NCBI GenBank assembly: GCA_015478945.1
Contig: JABUQX010061807.1
Span: 1 to 36,599, forward strand
Source: Trachelipus rathkii
Taxonomy: Eukaryota > Arthropoda > Malacostraca > Isopoda > Trachelipodidae
Direction: 5' to 3'
DNA length: 36,599 nucleotides
Shown here: positions 10,600 through 19,362 of the stretch, piece after piece
How the letters are laid out: each line of letters opens with the position of its first letter
How positions within the stretch are numbered: position 1 is the stretch's first letter
Translations under genes and position numbers: made by a program
Notes under the pieces: generated by a model
The model's database searches: none
Seen by the model: only the letters and a program-made list of their open reading frames with translations
What the model was told of the DNA's origin: nothing

Positions 10600-12405
10600 C
10601 TTTGTATGCGGGAGCACAAAAATATTGTAATGTAGTCTGCGATGTTGATAACGCAACACGGTCCTATTTTTCCTCAAGATTCAACAATCTATTTCTTGTT
10701 TGCATTTTATTGTGACCATTTGCAGAGAAAGCTTGTTCACAAAAGAAATGTATGTCAAGTAAGCAAATCAGTAAATTTGTGCTTTCTACAAGGTTATGGA
10801 TAATCCTTTGGTAACTAAACCAAAAAGAAACCACTGATAAGTAGACATTAATTTCAGTAAAGGATCCAACAAGAGATCATTAATTCGTCTCTTTCAGTAC
10901 TGGAAATCTAGTTTTCATCATATCTGCCAGTGAGAAGGGCAAACAATCCACTGCAAGATTCTTAACGAACGGAAAAGACAAGTACTCATCTACTGCAAAA
11001 TATGCAATTTGATAAATGATACAAGAATATGGTCTTAGCTTTTCCCTCTCACAATTCACTCCGAAACAAACATTACTAAGAATAAGATGGCAATTTGAAA
11101 ATTCACTTCTGCAATTGCAGACTTTCAAGAAGCTACCTTTCTCATGAAATTTCATTTTTATTGGGTTGAAGAGACTTTGTCTTCTTGGTGCGTTCGCCCG
11201 CAATGAAGTATTTATCCATTAGTTACTAAAATATCTGACAATAGTATAATCTGTAAAACACAATCATTTGCCGCCAACCTAAGAAAATGCATTCATGTTT
11301 CTCTTCTCAAAAAGAACTTTAGTTCCTCTTTGACGTGAGAACGGTAGTACTCTACACGAGATAACCACATACTTTTACTTGTATTAATAATAAGAGACCA
11401 TATTGTCAGCCATTCACAACATAATTTCAAAGAGTTACCACTCAAAGGTCGCGATTTAATGTAATTTATCATCTTTACAACCTGATTTATAACTTCATCG
11501 AACAGCTCACCTAACCCTTTCCCTACTAGTACTCTCTGTGCAGAAGTATGAGTTTAATATCAACGATCCATTCCCTCTAAAGCCGCGCAAGTAAATCCTT
11601 ATAGTACTTCCTGTCATGCTGATGGAGCACACAGTGAAACATATTCCAACAACAGTCGTTCCAAAAGAGCATGGTTATACGATAGGAAAGACGGAAGTCG
11701 AAATATCGGCGCCGGTTACAGTGTTTCCAATCTTGCAAAACAAAACCTCCACGATAATTTACCGCAATAAATCTACAGCATCCAAGAAGCTGAATTTTGG
11801 CAGTAATATCAGTACTTCCATCTATTTGTAAACAAATTTTGGCGATTTTTATTTAATTACGGGCAATTTATAATTTTAATGACTTTCCAAATATCACATC
11901 TACTAGTATGTTAGAAGAATAACCTTGAAATTGATCTCCCGGCATCTGCCCCAAGCATGGTCAACGATAATTCTTGGCACGCCGAATCGATGATATCCTC
12001 TCCAGTTCTATGAGATTCAATTTCTTGGCGATAGTCTTTGGCAACTTTAAATGAAGCTTCGAGAACAGTTTCACTTGTTACTTCTTTCTTCACATTCTAT
12101 ACAATTTCTCTGTTTTCACATAGCTCTGACAAAATATGAGCCGGGTTCTGGGATACAACTGGCTGCTTCGTAGCAAGATGTCTTTCTAAGTTTGCTGGGA
12201 ACTATGGCTTCATTGCTTATCGTTTCACACACACTAAGCACAGGGGACGTGGATTATCCCTTCGTTGTTTCATGAAAATCCATAAGACAAATAACTCTAA
12301 ATACGTTCTTTTCTTAAAAAGAAATTCTTTTGACTGCTGAATGATACAGGAATGAAAAGTCTCAATATCTACCTCACTTAACAGTAGGTGGTACGACATG
12401 AGTTC
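10600..12405 (-). pseudogene. Decayed hAT transposase, ZBED5/SCAND3-like
   Basis: Pieces of one transposase occur in family order along the minus strand. A BED-type zinc finger start (RPLCLVC, about 12235-12255) is followed by its histidine part (ERHLATK, about 12166-12186), then SETVLEASFKVAKDYRQE (about 12030-12080). The first catalytic aspartate region reads IDGSTD (about 11810-11825). It continues with VGKGLGELFDEV and MINYIKSRPL (about 11440-11526), MWLSR (about 11355-11370) and EELKFFL (about 11305-11330). The hATC dimerisation region is last, with EQAFSAN and TRNRLLNLEE (about 10675-10738). At least three reading frames are used and several in-frame stops interrupt it, for example three between the zinc finger and the SETVLEAS block. 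The active protein would cut and paste hAT DNA in the nucleus. This copy cannot encode one. Shorter open frames at 10880-11203, 11911-12093 and 12217-12399 are fragments of it. Confidence 0.85.
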
Positions 12406-12544
12406 GGCTCTCCCGATTACGTTTCTCTATTATCAAACTTATCCATTCAGAATTGATCACTTACTAAACACTTCACAACCCTATTAATATTAATTAAATT
12501 TATTTACTTATTGACTTTACTCTACTGATTCTATGTTAAATTTT
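12406..12544. other. No gene seen; expected far terminus of the hAT element not visible
   Basis: I looked here for the inverted counterpart of the 10167 terminus and did not find it. Confidence 0.4.
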
Positions 12545-12715
12545 TGATATGTGAGCAATATATAATAAATATATATATAGTAATATATAGTATATATATA
12601 TTATAATATATATAAATATATACGTTAATTGAGGTGTAAAGTATACTATAGTAAATTAAATTATGTAAATATATAATGAAAGTTCTATAAATCTATAATA
12701 TATATTATATATATA

Positions 12716-12753
<38 letters not shown>

Positions 12754-12955
12754 TATATATATATCAATAATAATATATATATATATTATATATATATACT
12801 ATATATATTATATATATATAGTATAATATATTATATATATATATTATATATATTATAGTATATAATATATATATATATATAGTATATAATATATATATAA
12901 TAATATATATATAATTTATATATATATATATATTATATAATATATATATATTAAC
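12545..12955. repeat. (AT)n field
   Basis: About 400 bases of imperfect TA repeats with single-base slips. Open frames inside are artefacts. Confidence 0.92.
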
Positions 12956-13150
12956 TTTCAGTGTTTTTGTGATTGCCTTCTTAAAGAATTTTTGCCTAGT
13001 AAATTGAAAAAGTATTTTACATTGCGGGGTTAAGTGAATCAAATTAGATCAAATCACGCGGCCACCTGCAGATCCTCGCGCCACCCGGTTTGGAAGCTTG
13101 AAGTAGACAATATGAAAGCGTTCGATAGAGTCCTGGCACTAGCTTGATTC
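12956..13150. other. No gene seen
   Basis: A short non-repetitive spacer, relatively GC-rich around 13055-13090 (GCGGCCACCTGCAG, CGCGCCACCCGG). No family recognised. Confidence 0.5.
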
Positions 13151-13156
13151 TAAACA

Positions 13157-13188
13157 TCTCTCTCTCTCTCTCATCTCTCTCCTCTCTC

Positions 13189-13232
<44 letters not shown>

Positions 13233-13297
13233 TCTCTCTCTCTCGTCTTCTCTCTCTCTCTCCGCCTCTCTCTCTCTCTCTCATCTCCTCCTCTCTC

Positions 13298-13330
<33 letters not shown>

Positions 13331-13785
13331 GCCTGTCTGTCGTCTGTCTGTCTTTCGTCTGCTGTCTGTCTGGTACTGTCTTCTGCTCTCTCCTAATCTC
13401 TCTCTCCTCTCTTCTCCTCTTCCTCTTCCTTCTCTCTCCTCTCTGTCTGTCTGTTGCTCTGTCTGTCTGTCTTCTCCTCTGTTCCCCTTCCTTGTCTCCT
13501 TCTCGGCTCGTCTCTCTCTCTCCTTCTCTCTCTCTCTCCCGTCCCTCTCTCGTCTGTCTGTTGTCCTGTCTGTCTGTCTTCTGTCCTGTCTGTCTGCTTC
13601 GTCTTCGTCGTCTGTCCTGTCTGCTGTCTGCCAGATCTCGTCTCCTCCTCTCTCTCTCTTCTCCCTCTCTCTCTCCTCTCCTCTCTTCTTCATCTCGTCC
13701 TCTCTCCTTCTTCTTTTGCTAACTTCTTCTCCTCCATCTCTCTCTCTCTCTCTCCCCTCCTCTCGTCCTCTGTTGCTCGTTCTGT
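13157..13785 (+). repeat. Long polypyrimidine (CT)n/(CTGT)n tract
   Basis: Nearly 630 bases are C and T on the plus strand, mostly CTCTCT with blocks of CTGTCTGT at about 13331-13375, 13440-13475 and 13550-13630. The strand asymmetry is almost complete. The long open frames on both strands (Ser/Leu-rich on plus, Arg/Glu-rich on minus) follow from the repeat and are not genes. Such mirror-rich purine/pyrimidine tracts can form triplex (H-DNA) in principle. Confidence 0.95.
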
Positions 13786-14049
13786 AGGAAACATTACAGA
13801 AGCACAAGATTACTTGCAGTAAGGAAAAAAGATCTAAGCATTTTAAGAACGTCAAAAAGTATAAACATCATTTTTAATCTGTCTAGGTGAATCATCTTTT
13901 AAAGCGGATATACAAATTTGTTTGGTCTCCATTTGAACCTTTGATATTTCAAAGCAACTTTAGGAAGTCATTTGGGAAAAAAACAGTTTCTGAATATTTT
14001 TTCAAAATTATATACAAAATATTTTGATTTACATTTTATTCATCAAAAG
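13786..14049. other. No gene seen
   Basis: AT-rich spacer without recognisable features. Confidence 0.5.
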
Positions 14050-14206
14050 TTTATATTATATATATATATTATATATATATATATATATATAATAGTATAT
14101 ATATATATCAGATACGTATATCCGTATATAATGTTATAAATATTATATATATATCAGATATATATAGTATAAATTATATATATATATATATAAATATATA
14201 TATATA

Positions 14207-14251
<45 letters not shown>

Positions 14252-14665
14252 TAATATATATATATAATATATATTATATATGATATATATAAATATATAT
14301 AAGTATTATATAAAATTAGTATATATATATATATTTATATATATTATATATATATTTATATATATATAATATATATTATATATAAATAAATCTAATATAT
14401 TATATTACATATTTATAATATATAATATAATATTATAGTATAAATATACTATATATTATGAAATATATATTAGTATATATATTTATATAAATATCTATAT
14501 AAAGCTTGGACATGACCAACATATAAAAGGGTATTATATTTTGCTATAATATATATATTAATATATATAGTATATATATATATATTATAATAATATTAAT
14601 ATATATATAAATATATTAATATATAATTATATAGCAATATATATAATATATATATATGCAGAACA
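14050..14665. repeat. (AT)n field
   Basis: Imperfect TA repeats with interruptions, broken by a short unique stretch at about 14500-14545. The tract includes repeated ATATATCAGATA words at about 14103 and 14150. Confidence 0.9.
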
Positions 14666-14992
14666 TTACAATAACTAAACCTGAAGAACTGATAAACCCT
14701 GGTACCTAGTCTCGATTTGAACTGCATAAAAAAAAGAATTATTTTTTATAGATTGTACAAAAAACGGATAAAAGCTTCTTCAATATAAAGACCTGCTTGG
14801 GTTTCGTTCATATGGTCTTCTAATAAAGGTTGAGTGTGAAGAAAAGAAATATTCCGAGGATTCAGTTTTCTTTTTAGTTTCATGCGCTCAATGTCAAAAG
14901 GAGATATTGGGATGAAGCACCGACCATTAGAATTCTAATGAATTAACTGTTGGTCTGTAAAGTAATAGATTTTGTTGCACGATATTATTTAA
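14666..14992. other. No gene seen
   Basis: Unique AT-rich sequence between two (AT)n tracts. No coding motif. Confidence 0.5.
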
Positions 14993-15119
14993 TAGAAATA
15001 TATATAATATATATTAGTATATTATATAATATATATATATATTATAATATTATATATATATAGTATTATTAATATATATATATATAATATATAATATATA
15101 TCATATATATATATATATA
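14993..15119. repeat. (AT)n tract
   Basis: Imperfect TA repeats. Confidence 0.9.
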
Positions 15120-15430
15120 CCTAATCTCAGAGTACGCGCTTTCGCCTTCAGTTGACCAGCAATCTACTCTGGCCAGAAACACTGATCCTAAAATCTCTAG
15201 AAAACTATTCTCCGCGCAAAATGGGTTCGACGTCTAGTCCCTCTGAGTTATACACTCAGGTAGGGTTCACCCTTTCATAAAACTAGCATCTCTCCATTTT
15301 GCTCGAAAACTGTTCTCTCAAGACGCTTAAAGAAGTAATATGTTCTTGGCCGTATAGATCCACATGCTGGTCCAGAATTCCTACCAAGCAGAAAAGTGAA
15401 GGCCGGGTTCTAACCCTGTCCCCTTCTTTT
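15120..15430. other. Less AT-rich segment with tRNA box-B-like words
   Basis: GGGTTCGACGTCTAGTCCC at about 15226-15245 and CCGGGTTCTAACCCTG at about 15402-15418 resemble the T-arm/box B region of tRNA genes, but no complete tRNA fold could be drawn. Decayed tRNA-derived SINE sequence next to copy D is the likeliest reading. Confidence 0.3.
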
Positions 15431-15435
15431 CTATG

Positions 15436-15525
15436 GAAACGTGGATGGTCTAGTGGTAAGCGACCGTTACTGTAACTCACGACGCGGAGTCAGCTTTCGA
15501 ATCCCGCTGAGGGAGAGTAATCTCC
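15436..15525 (+). mobile_element. tRNA-derived SINE module, copy D
   Basis: GTGGATGGTCTAGTGGTAAG is a tRNA-like 5' part with box A, and TTTCGAATCCCGC about 40 bases further on is a box-B-like element. The segment ends in AATCTCC, as the other copies end in TTTCTCC. Arms do not pair into a proper cloverleaf, so this is not a functional tRNA gene. It aligns by eye with the minus-strand copy at 26735-26850. Confidence 0.6.
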
Positions 15526-16134
15526 TTTGACTCATTCAGTTCCATTCAAATATTATGATTATAAAAATTACATAAGTGGGATTCCTGCCCTTTAGTACAG
15601 AGCGAAGAGTTCTCCTTCCTATAATCGATGTGCGCTATATACAAACTCCTCTAGTCAGATTAATTTAGCTCAATTTGTGTATTAACTTTACAATCCAAAC
15701 TTAATTTCTGTAATTTAAATAATCCAAAATAGCTAACCGGGAAATATTGTTGCTCCTCCATTATTTCAGGATAAATTAATGATCATTTTTTATATAGATC
15801 TAATAAATGAAAGAATCTTGCCAAGAAAATTTATACCTCCCAACCAAATTTATCAAAACACATATGATATCTTCTTTCTTATAAATATAATAAACAAAGA
15901 AACATTAAATTAGTAAAATTCTTGTTACAAATAATCTGGCAGTCCTCAATTCCGAAAACCTCTTCATTTTGAATCGAATGCTATTCTCATTTAGTTAGAA
16001 TTTGTCAGCCTTCATTTCATTCTTCCGATGTTCTTCATTTCGTTTTCTTCTCTGTTGTTTGCATTTTCTTTCTCTTTTTTTTTTTTCAATTCTATTTCTA
16101 AACCGTCCATTCTCTCGACAACATAGATCATATT
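15526..16134. other. No gene seen
   Basis: AT-rich unique sequence with a 15-base T run at about 16073-16087. Confidence 0.5.
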
Positions 16135-16260
16135 AATATATATAATCATATATAGTTAAAGAGTATATATATATACTATATATATATATAATATAATATA
16201 GTATATATATATATTATATATATATACTATATAATATATATATAATCTAACTATATATAA
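16135..16260. repeat. (AT)n tract
   Basis: Imperfect TA repeats directly upstream of SINE copy B. Confidence 0.88.
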
Positions 16261-16261
16261 T

Positions 16262-16384
16262 GTTCGCTCTTGCAGAATATGCGCTAATGATCTTTACAGT
16301 GCGTCGCGATATGCCACTTAAAATTGTTCTAACGGCGACGCTGTAGATATGGTGTCGAAGTCTGCCATAGAGCGAAATTTCTCC
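16262..16384 (+). mobile_element. tRNA-derived SINE module, copy B
   Basis: The segment TTGTTCTAACGGCGACGCTG matches the core of the other copies, followed by a decayed box B (ATGGTGTCGAAGTCTGCC) and the shared end AAATTTCTCC. The box A half is diverged. Immediately after the end an (AT)n run begins. Confidence 0.6.
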
Positions 16385-16470
16385 GTATATATATATATAT
16401 ATTATATATATATTATATATATATATATATATATTATATAGATAGTATATATATATATATATACTATAAT
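16385..16470. repeat. (AT)n tract starting at the SINE end
   Basis: TA repeats begin within one or two bases of the CTCC end of SINE copy B. Confidence 0.9.
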
Positions 16471-16775
16471 GATATATACAGTTTATGAGAATATTGATAC
16501 TCCAAACCTCCAGCTCTTCTGCTGGGATATACCTATAATTTTCTATTTCGGGTAGTAGAGGTCTGTCATATTTAAGCCCTTTCTTTCTGCTGTTTCTATA
16601 TTTTTATCCAACCATTGTATATAATGTTATCAGGATAACACACACAAAGTAAAATTAAAGTCTTCAAGCGAGCTTCTAAAACCTTTTATTAATAGGTATT
16701 ATATAGTCCAAATTCAGTTCGCAAAAGAGATCAATTTTAAAATAATAAAGACCTTATATACAATTGCAGAACTCC

Positions 16776-16881
16776 ATGCAGCTTAGCCAAAACACTGTGT
16801 AAATTAAGCCAGAATCCATGTAATAAAAATGCAGATTAGCCAAAATGCTGTTTAAATTAAATCAGAATCCATATGTGATAA
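16776..16881. repeat. 53-bp direct tandem duplication
   Basis: Two adjacent units start ATGCAGCTTAGCCAAAA and ATGCAGATTAGCCAAAA and both contain AGAATCCAT about 40 bases in. The period is 53 bases and the units differ at several positions. Confidence 0.85.
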
Positions 16882-17075
16882 CACGCCCCTTTTTAGGAAG
16901 AAAATGTTCTTTATGTTTTCTTCTTAATGATTCATTGATGGGTTCTGCTGAGATCAATCTATTCCTACATTTTCCGTATATATCGACTCTAGGAGAAGCT
17001 GATATTTCAGGAGGTGTACTGCCCATCTCATAATTCTCTTTTTTTTCTGTACTTGTACAGGGCCATTAATCTAAT

Positions 17076-17693
17076 TCATATAAAAAGTTCATCTTTCCAG
17101 TTTGCTCCTCCGCCTGGTTCGCTAGATTTCTTATCTTGGTGTTGTTCTTCAAATGCGGGACTTCTGCGTTTTCCTAAAATCGGCACATTTCCTTTTAGTA
17201 CCGTCTTTCCTCTATGCGACAGTTTTGGTGAAGCGCTGAGTGAGATTAATTCTCCAGACACCACCATATTCAACGTCTTTCCTTTTATCTCCTCCTCTAA
17301 TTTTTCCTTCAAAGCGTAGAGAACAGGATATGCTTTGGATCTCGTAGGCTCTTCGGAAGTGAGCCCCATTTCTCGTTGTGCAACGCTCATTGTCCCCGGT
17401 GTACCCGTGAAAGTGGGTACGTAATTATTCATCATTTTTCGTAACTGCTCTGACCTTTTGGGTCCCAACTGTATCCCGATTTTCGTGCTATCAGCATTTT
17501 CTTCGAATTCACATTTAGTCAGTTCTACCAATCTTTCCCTTTCTGAAGAGTCCTCTTCTTCAAAATTTTCAATGACTGTCACTCCCGCGGCTTCTATAGG
17601 TTCTTCACTATTAGAGGCTTTCTTTAGGTACAGTCTCAAGAGATTAGCGTAGTATGTTTTCATAAAGTCCTTTATCCTTACTTCGTAATAGTT
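17076..17693 (-). pseudogene. Ty3/gypsy pol remnant: linker between integrase and reverse transcriptase
   Basis: This open frame starts before the ATG at 17663, with an integrase C-terminal tail (NYYEVRIKDF then TYYANLLRLYLKK, 17693 to about 17625). An acidic linker follows (VIENFEEEDSSERE), and then the segment just upstream of the RT fingers: VPTFTGTPGT, EEPTRSKAYPV and LKEKLEEEI. In Ty3/gypsy pol the last blocks precede RT motif 1. Past about 17250 the frame drifts away from the family and ends in unrelated sequence because of an indel: the true continuation is in another frame at 17170-17211. The active polyprotein would copy element RNA into DNA in virus-like particles. This copy is broken. 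The 195-residue open frame is therefore a fragment, not a host gene. Confidence 0.8.
17170..17211 (-). pseudogene. Reverse transcriptase palm motif fragment
   Basis: In a frame different from the adjacent open frame, the minus strand reads RKDGTKRKCADFRK, which corresponds to the first conserved block of Ty3/gypsy reverse transcriptases (the lysine-aspartate-glycine and DFR positions). No further RT motif, including the catalytic YxDD block, could be found between here and 16800, so the element is truncated or decayed downstream. Confidence 0.75.
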
Positions 17694-17696
17694 TCA

Positions 17697-17856
17697 TCCC
17701 TTTCATTGGCGACGGTGTATGAACCTTTTCATTTCATAAACAGCTTATTGCTTTCTATCGGCATCAATTTTAAAACCGTATCTTCTTTTCAAATTTTCTT
17801 TCTTTTGCCATTTTATTGCAGTAATGCTTACATCTATTTTGGACTTTTCTTAAGCT
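17697..17856 (-). pseudogene. Integrase C-terminal (GPY/F-type) module remnant
   Basis: Two frames contribute. LRKVQNRCKHYCNKMAKERK (about 17795-17853) continues the frame of the upstream 17857-18378 open frame across a TGA stop at 17857-17859. DTVLKLMPIESNKLFM (about 17735-17782) then continues in the next frame, is interrupted by a TGA at 17729-17731, and goes on KGSYTVANE. This is the basic helix plus SH3-like GPY/F region found at the C-terminus of Ty3/gypsy integrases, which binds DNA during integration. It lies immediately upstream of the RT linker on the same strand. Confidence 0.75.
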
Positions 17857-18378
17857 TCAACAAGCTTCCTCTAATTTTTCACGTTGCTGTTCAACTAAAG
17901 TTTTTATCCCGATTCTGACAATTGTTCTTGATTTCTCATAAATATACTCTTCCACTTCTTCAACACTGTTAACTAAAGTGGCTTTTAAAGGAAGATGTTT
18001 CCAGGAGTCCGTTAGTTGATGATGAAGAGAATCACATATTACCTTCAAATATTCATCTTCGCTACATTTTTGCAATATAACTTTCAATCGCACCATCACT
18101 ATTTCGTTTAGTCTTGTCCATTCCGCTTGAATAACTAATTGAACTGTCCATTCGTAAAGGAATGTAGCAAACGGCGATTGTCCTGAGAATCTACTTCCAG
18201 CTAGGTGATCCCAACCACTAAGATTAATCTCTACCCGCTCTTCATAGCTTATTCCAGACCTAGTCAATTTGTTCTCTATATCTTGGAACATTGTTGAATA
18301 AGGTTTTCTTTCACATTTATCATTAGAGCAATCGCTTTTATTTTCGATTCGACTACCGTCATCTTCGACGGCATCCAT
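17857..18378 (-). pseudogene. Upstream pol-like open frame of the Ty3/gypsy remnant
   Basis: This 173-codon frame is the longest non-repetitive one in the window. Its C-terminus (EQQREKLEEAC) leads directly into the integrase tail after the stop. SGQSPFATFLYEWTV about 65 residues in resembles the segment that follows the integrase catalytic core in Ty3/gypsy elements, but the roughly 90 residues between these two landmarks are about twice what I would expect and are unrecognised. The DDE catalytic residues are not identifiable. The N-terminal part is acidic and cysteine-containing (SDCSNDKCERK). It is probably a mixture of decayed integrase with indels; a gag-type origin for part of it is possible. 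Confidence 0.45.
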
Positions 18379-18600
18379 CTTCTATTGACGTGCTCTTTAC
18401 GGAGTCTTTCAACTTTGTACAATGTTCCATGGTACAATCGATGACAGGTGACGAAACTTTCACCGTCCACTAGGCTTCAATTAACGATTTCGCTCAGAGA
18501 ATCATCTTTCCTATGCAGCTGTTTCAGTTAGTCGCGAGTCATTTTTAGATCGCTCTTCAAGTCTTCTTCCGACTTCATCTTGAATTGACCTCATCTTATG
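18379..18600 (-). pseudogene. Possible 5' continuation of the retroelement remnant
   Basis: On the minus strand, frames here read coding-like stretches such as MKSEEDLKSDLKMTRD and DGESFVTCHRLYHGT, interrupted by stops, overlapping the frame that starts at 18470. The composition resembles the neighbouring remnant rather than the AT-rich flanks. I cannot assign a domain. Confidence 0.3.
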
Positions 18601-18756
18601 CCGAAAGAGGAATTAAATTAATACAAGAATATAATAATAACTAACCAAAAATATCAAGTGGTTTCACTCTTCCATTAAAGAGATATCTATAAAAGAGTTA
18701 AAACGACTTATATTGCTGGTTCATTAGCCTCAAGCAGCCTGCGTAACAGATCTCTT

Positions 18757-19107
18757 TATTAATTATGTATAATCAAAAGATAAACAAATAATATGAAAAT
18801 CCATGATAATGTCAAGTCCAAATTTATTTTGTTGCAAATAAATGAAATTTTCCGTTATGAATGATTTTTCTACTTTTGAACCCTCGTTCAAACCTAAACC
18901 AAATTAAATACTATTTGAAATACACATTTTAATTAATTAAATATAATCAAAAGATAAACAAGTAATATGAAATCCCATGATAATGTCAAGTCCACATTTA
19001 ATTTGTTGCAAATAAATAAGATCTTCTATTCTGGATGGTTTTTATTTTTATTTTGAACTCACGTGCGGCATCACTTAACCTTAAATAAATTAAATAATAT
19101 GTGAATA
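18757..19107. repeat. Two-unit tandem duplication, period about 174 bp
   Basis: AATCAAAAGATAAACAA begins at 18771 and again at 18945, and both are followed by TAATATGAAA, CATGATAATGTCAAGTCC and TTGTTGCAAATAAAT. The match continues more loosely into TTTTGAAC. The second halves of the units have diverged more. Confidence 0.88.
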
Positions 19108-19195
19108 TGCCGTGTTTTTCTCTTCAATAGGAAAGTTAGTTAAAGATTATTTGAAGTTAATGTTAAATTTCTAAAAATTGGCGCCACCATAATAT

Positions 19196-19261
19196 ATAGA
19201 TAATATATATATATATATATATAATATATATAATATATCATGAAGGAATATATAAATATAT

Positions 19262-19308
<47 letters not shown>

Positions 19309-19362
19309 ATATATATATATATATATTTATATTACTATATATATATATATATATTTACACAT
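19196..19362. repeat. (AT)n tract
   Basis: Imperfect TA repeats. GGCGCCACCAT lies just before it and CGCCACCAT about 60 bases after it, with GGTGGTA between, so the tract may sit inside a small decayed inverted-repeat element. Confidence 0.85.

Noticed and set aside
11616..11831. 71-codon plus-strand frame
   Set aside because: Lies opposite the decayed hAT transposase on the minus strand, where residue-level similarity is clear.
13139..13855. Long open frames on both strands (Arg/Glu-rich on minus, Ser/Leu-rich on plus)
   Set aside because: They are the unavoidable translation of a (CT)n/(GA)n tract without stops in several frames. No start context and no domain.
15436..15525. Functional tRNA gene
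   Set aside because: Box A and box B words are present, but the T arm and anticodon arm do not pair properly and related copies occur in the window, so a SINE fits better.
17014..17319. 101-codon plus-strand frame
   Set aside because: Opposite strand of the Ty3/gypsy remnant, which explains the sequence better; likewise 17458-17652 on plus.
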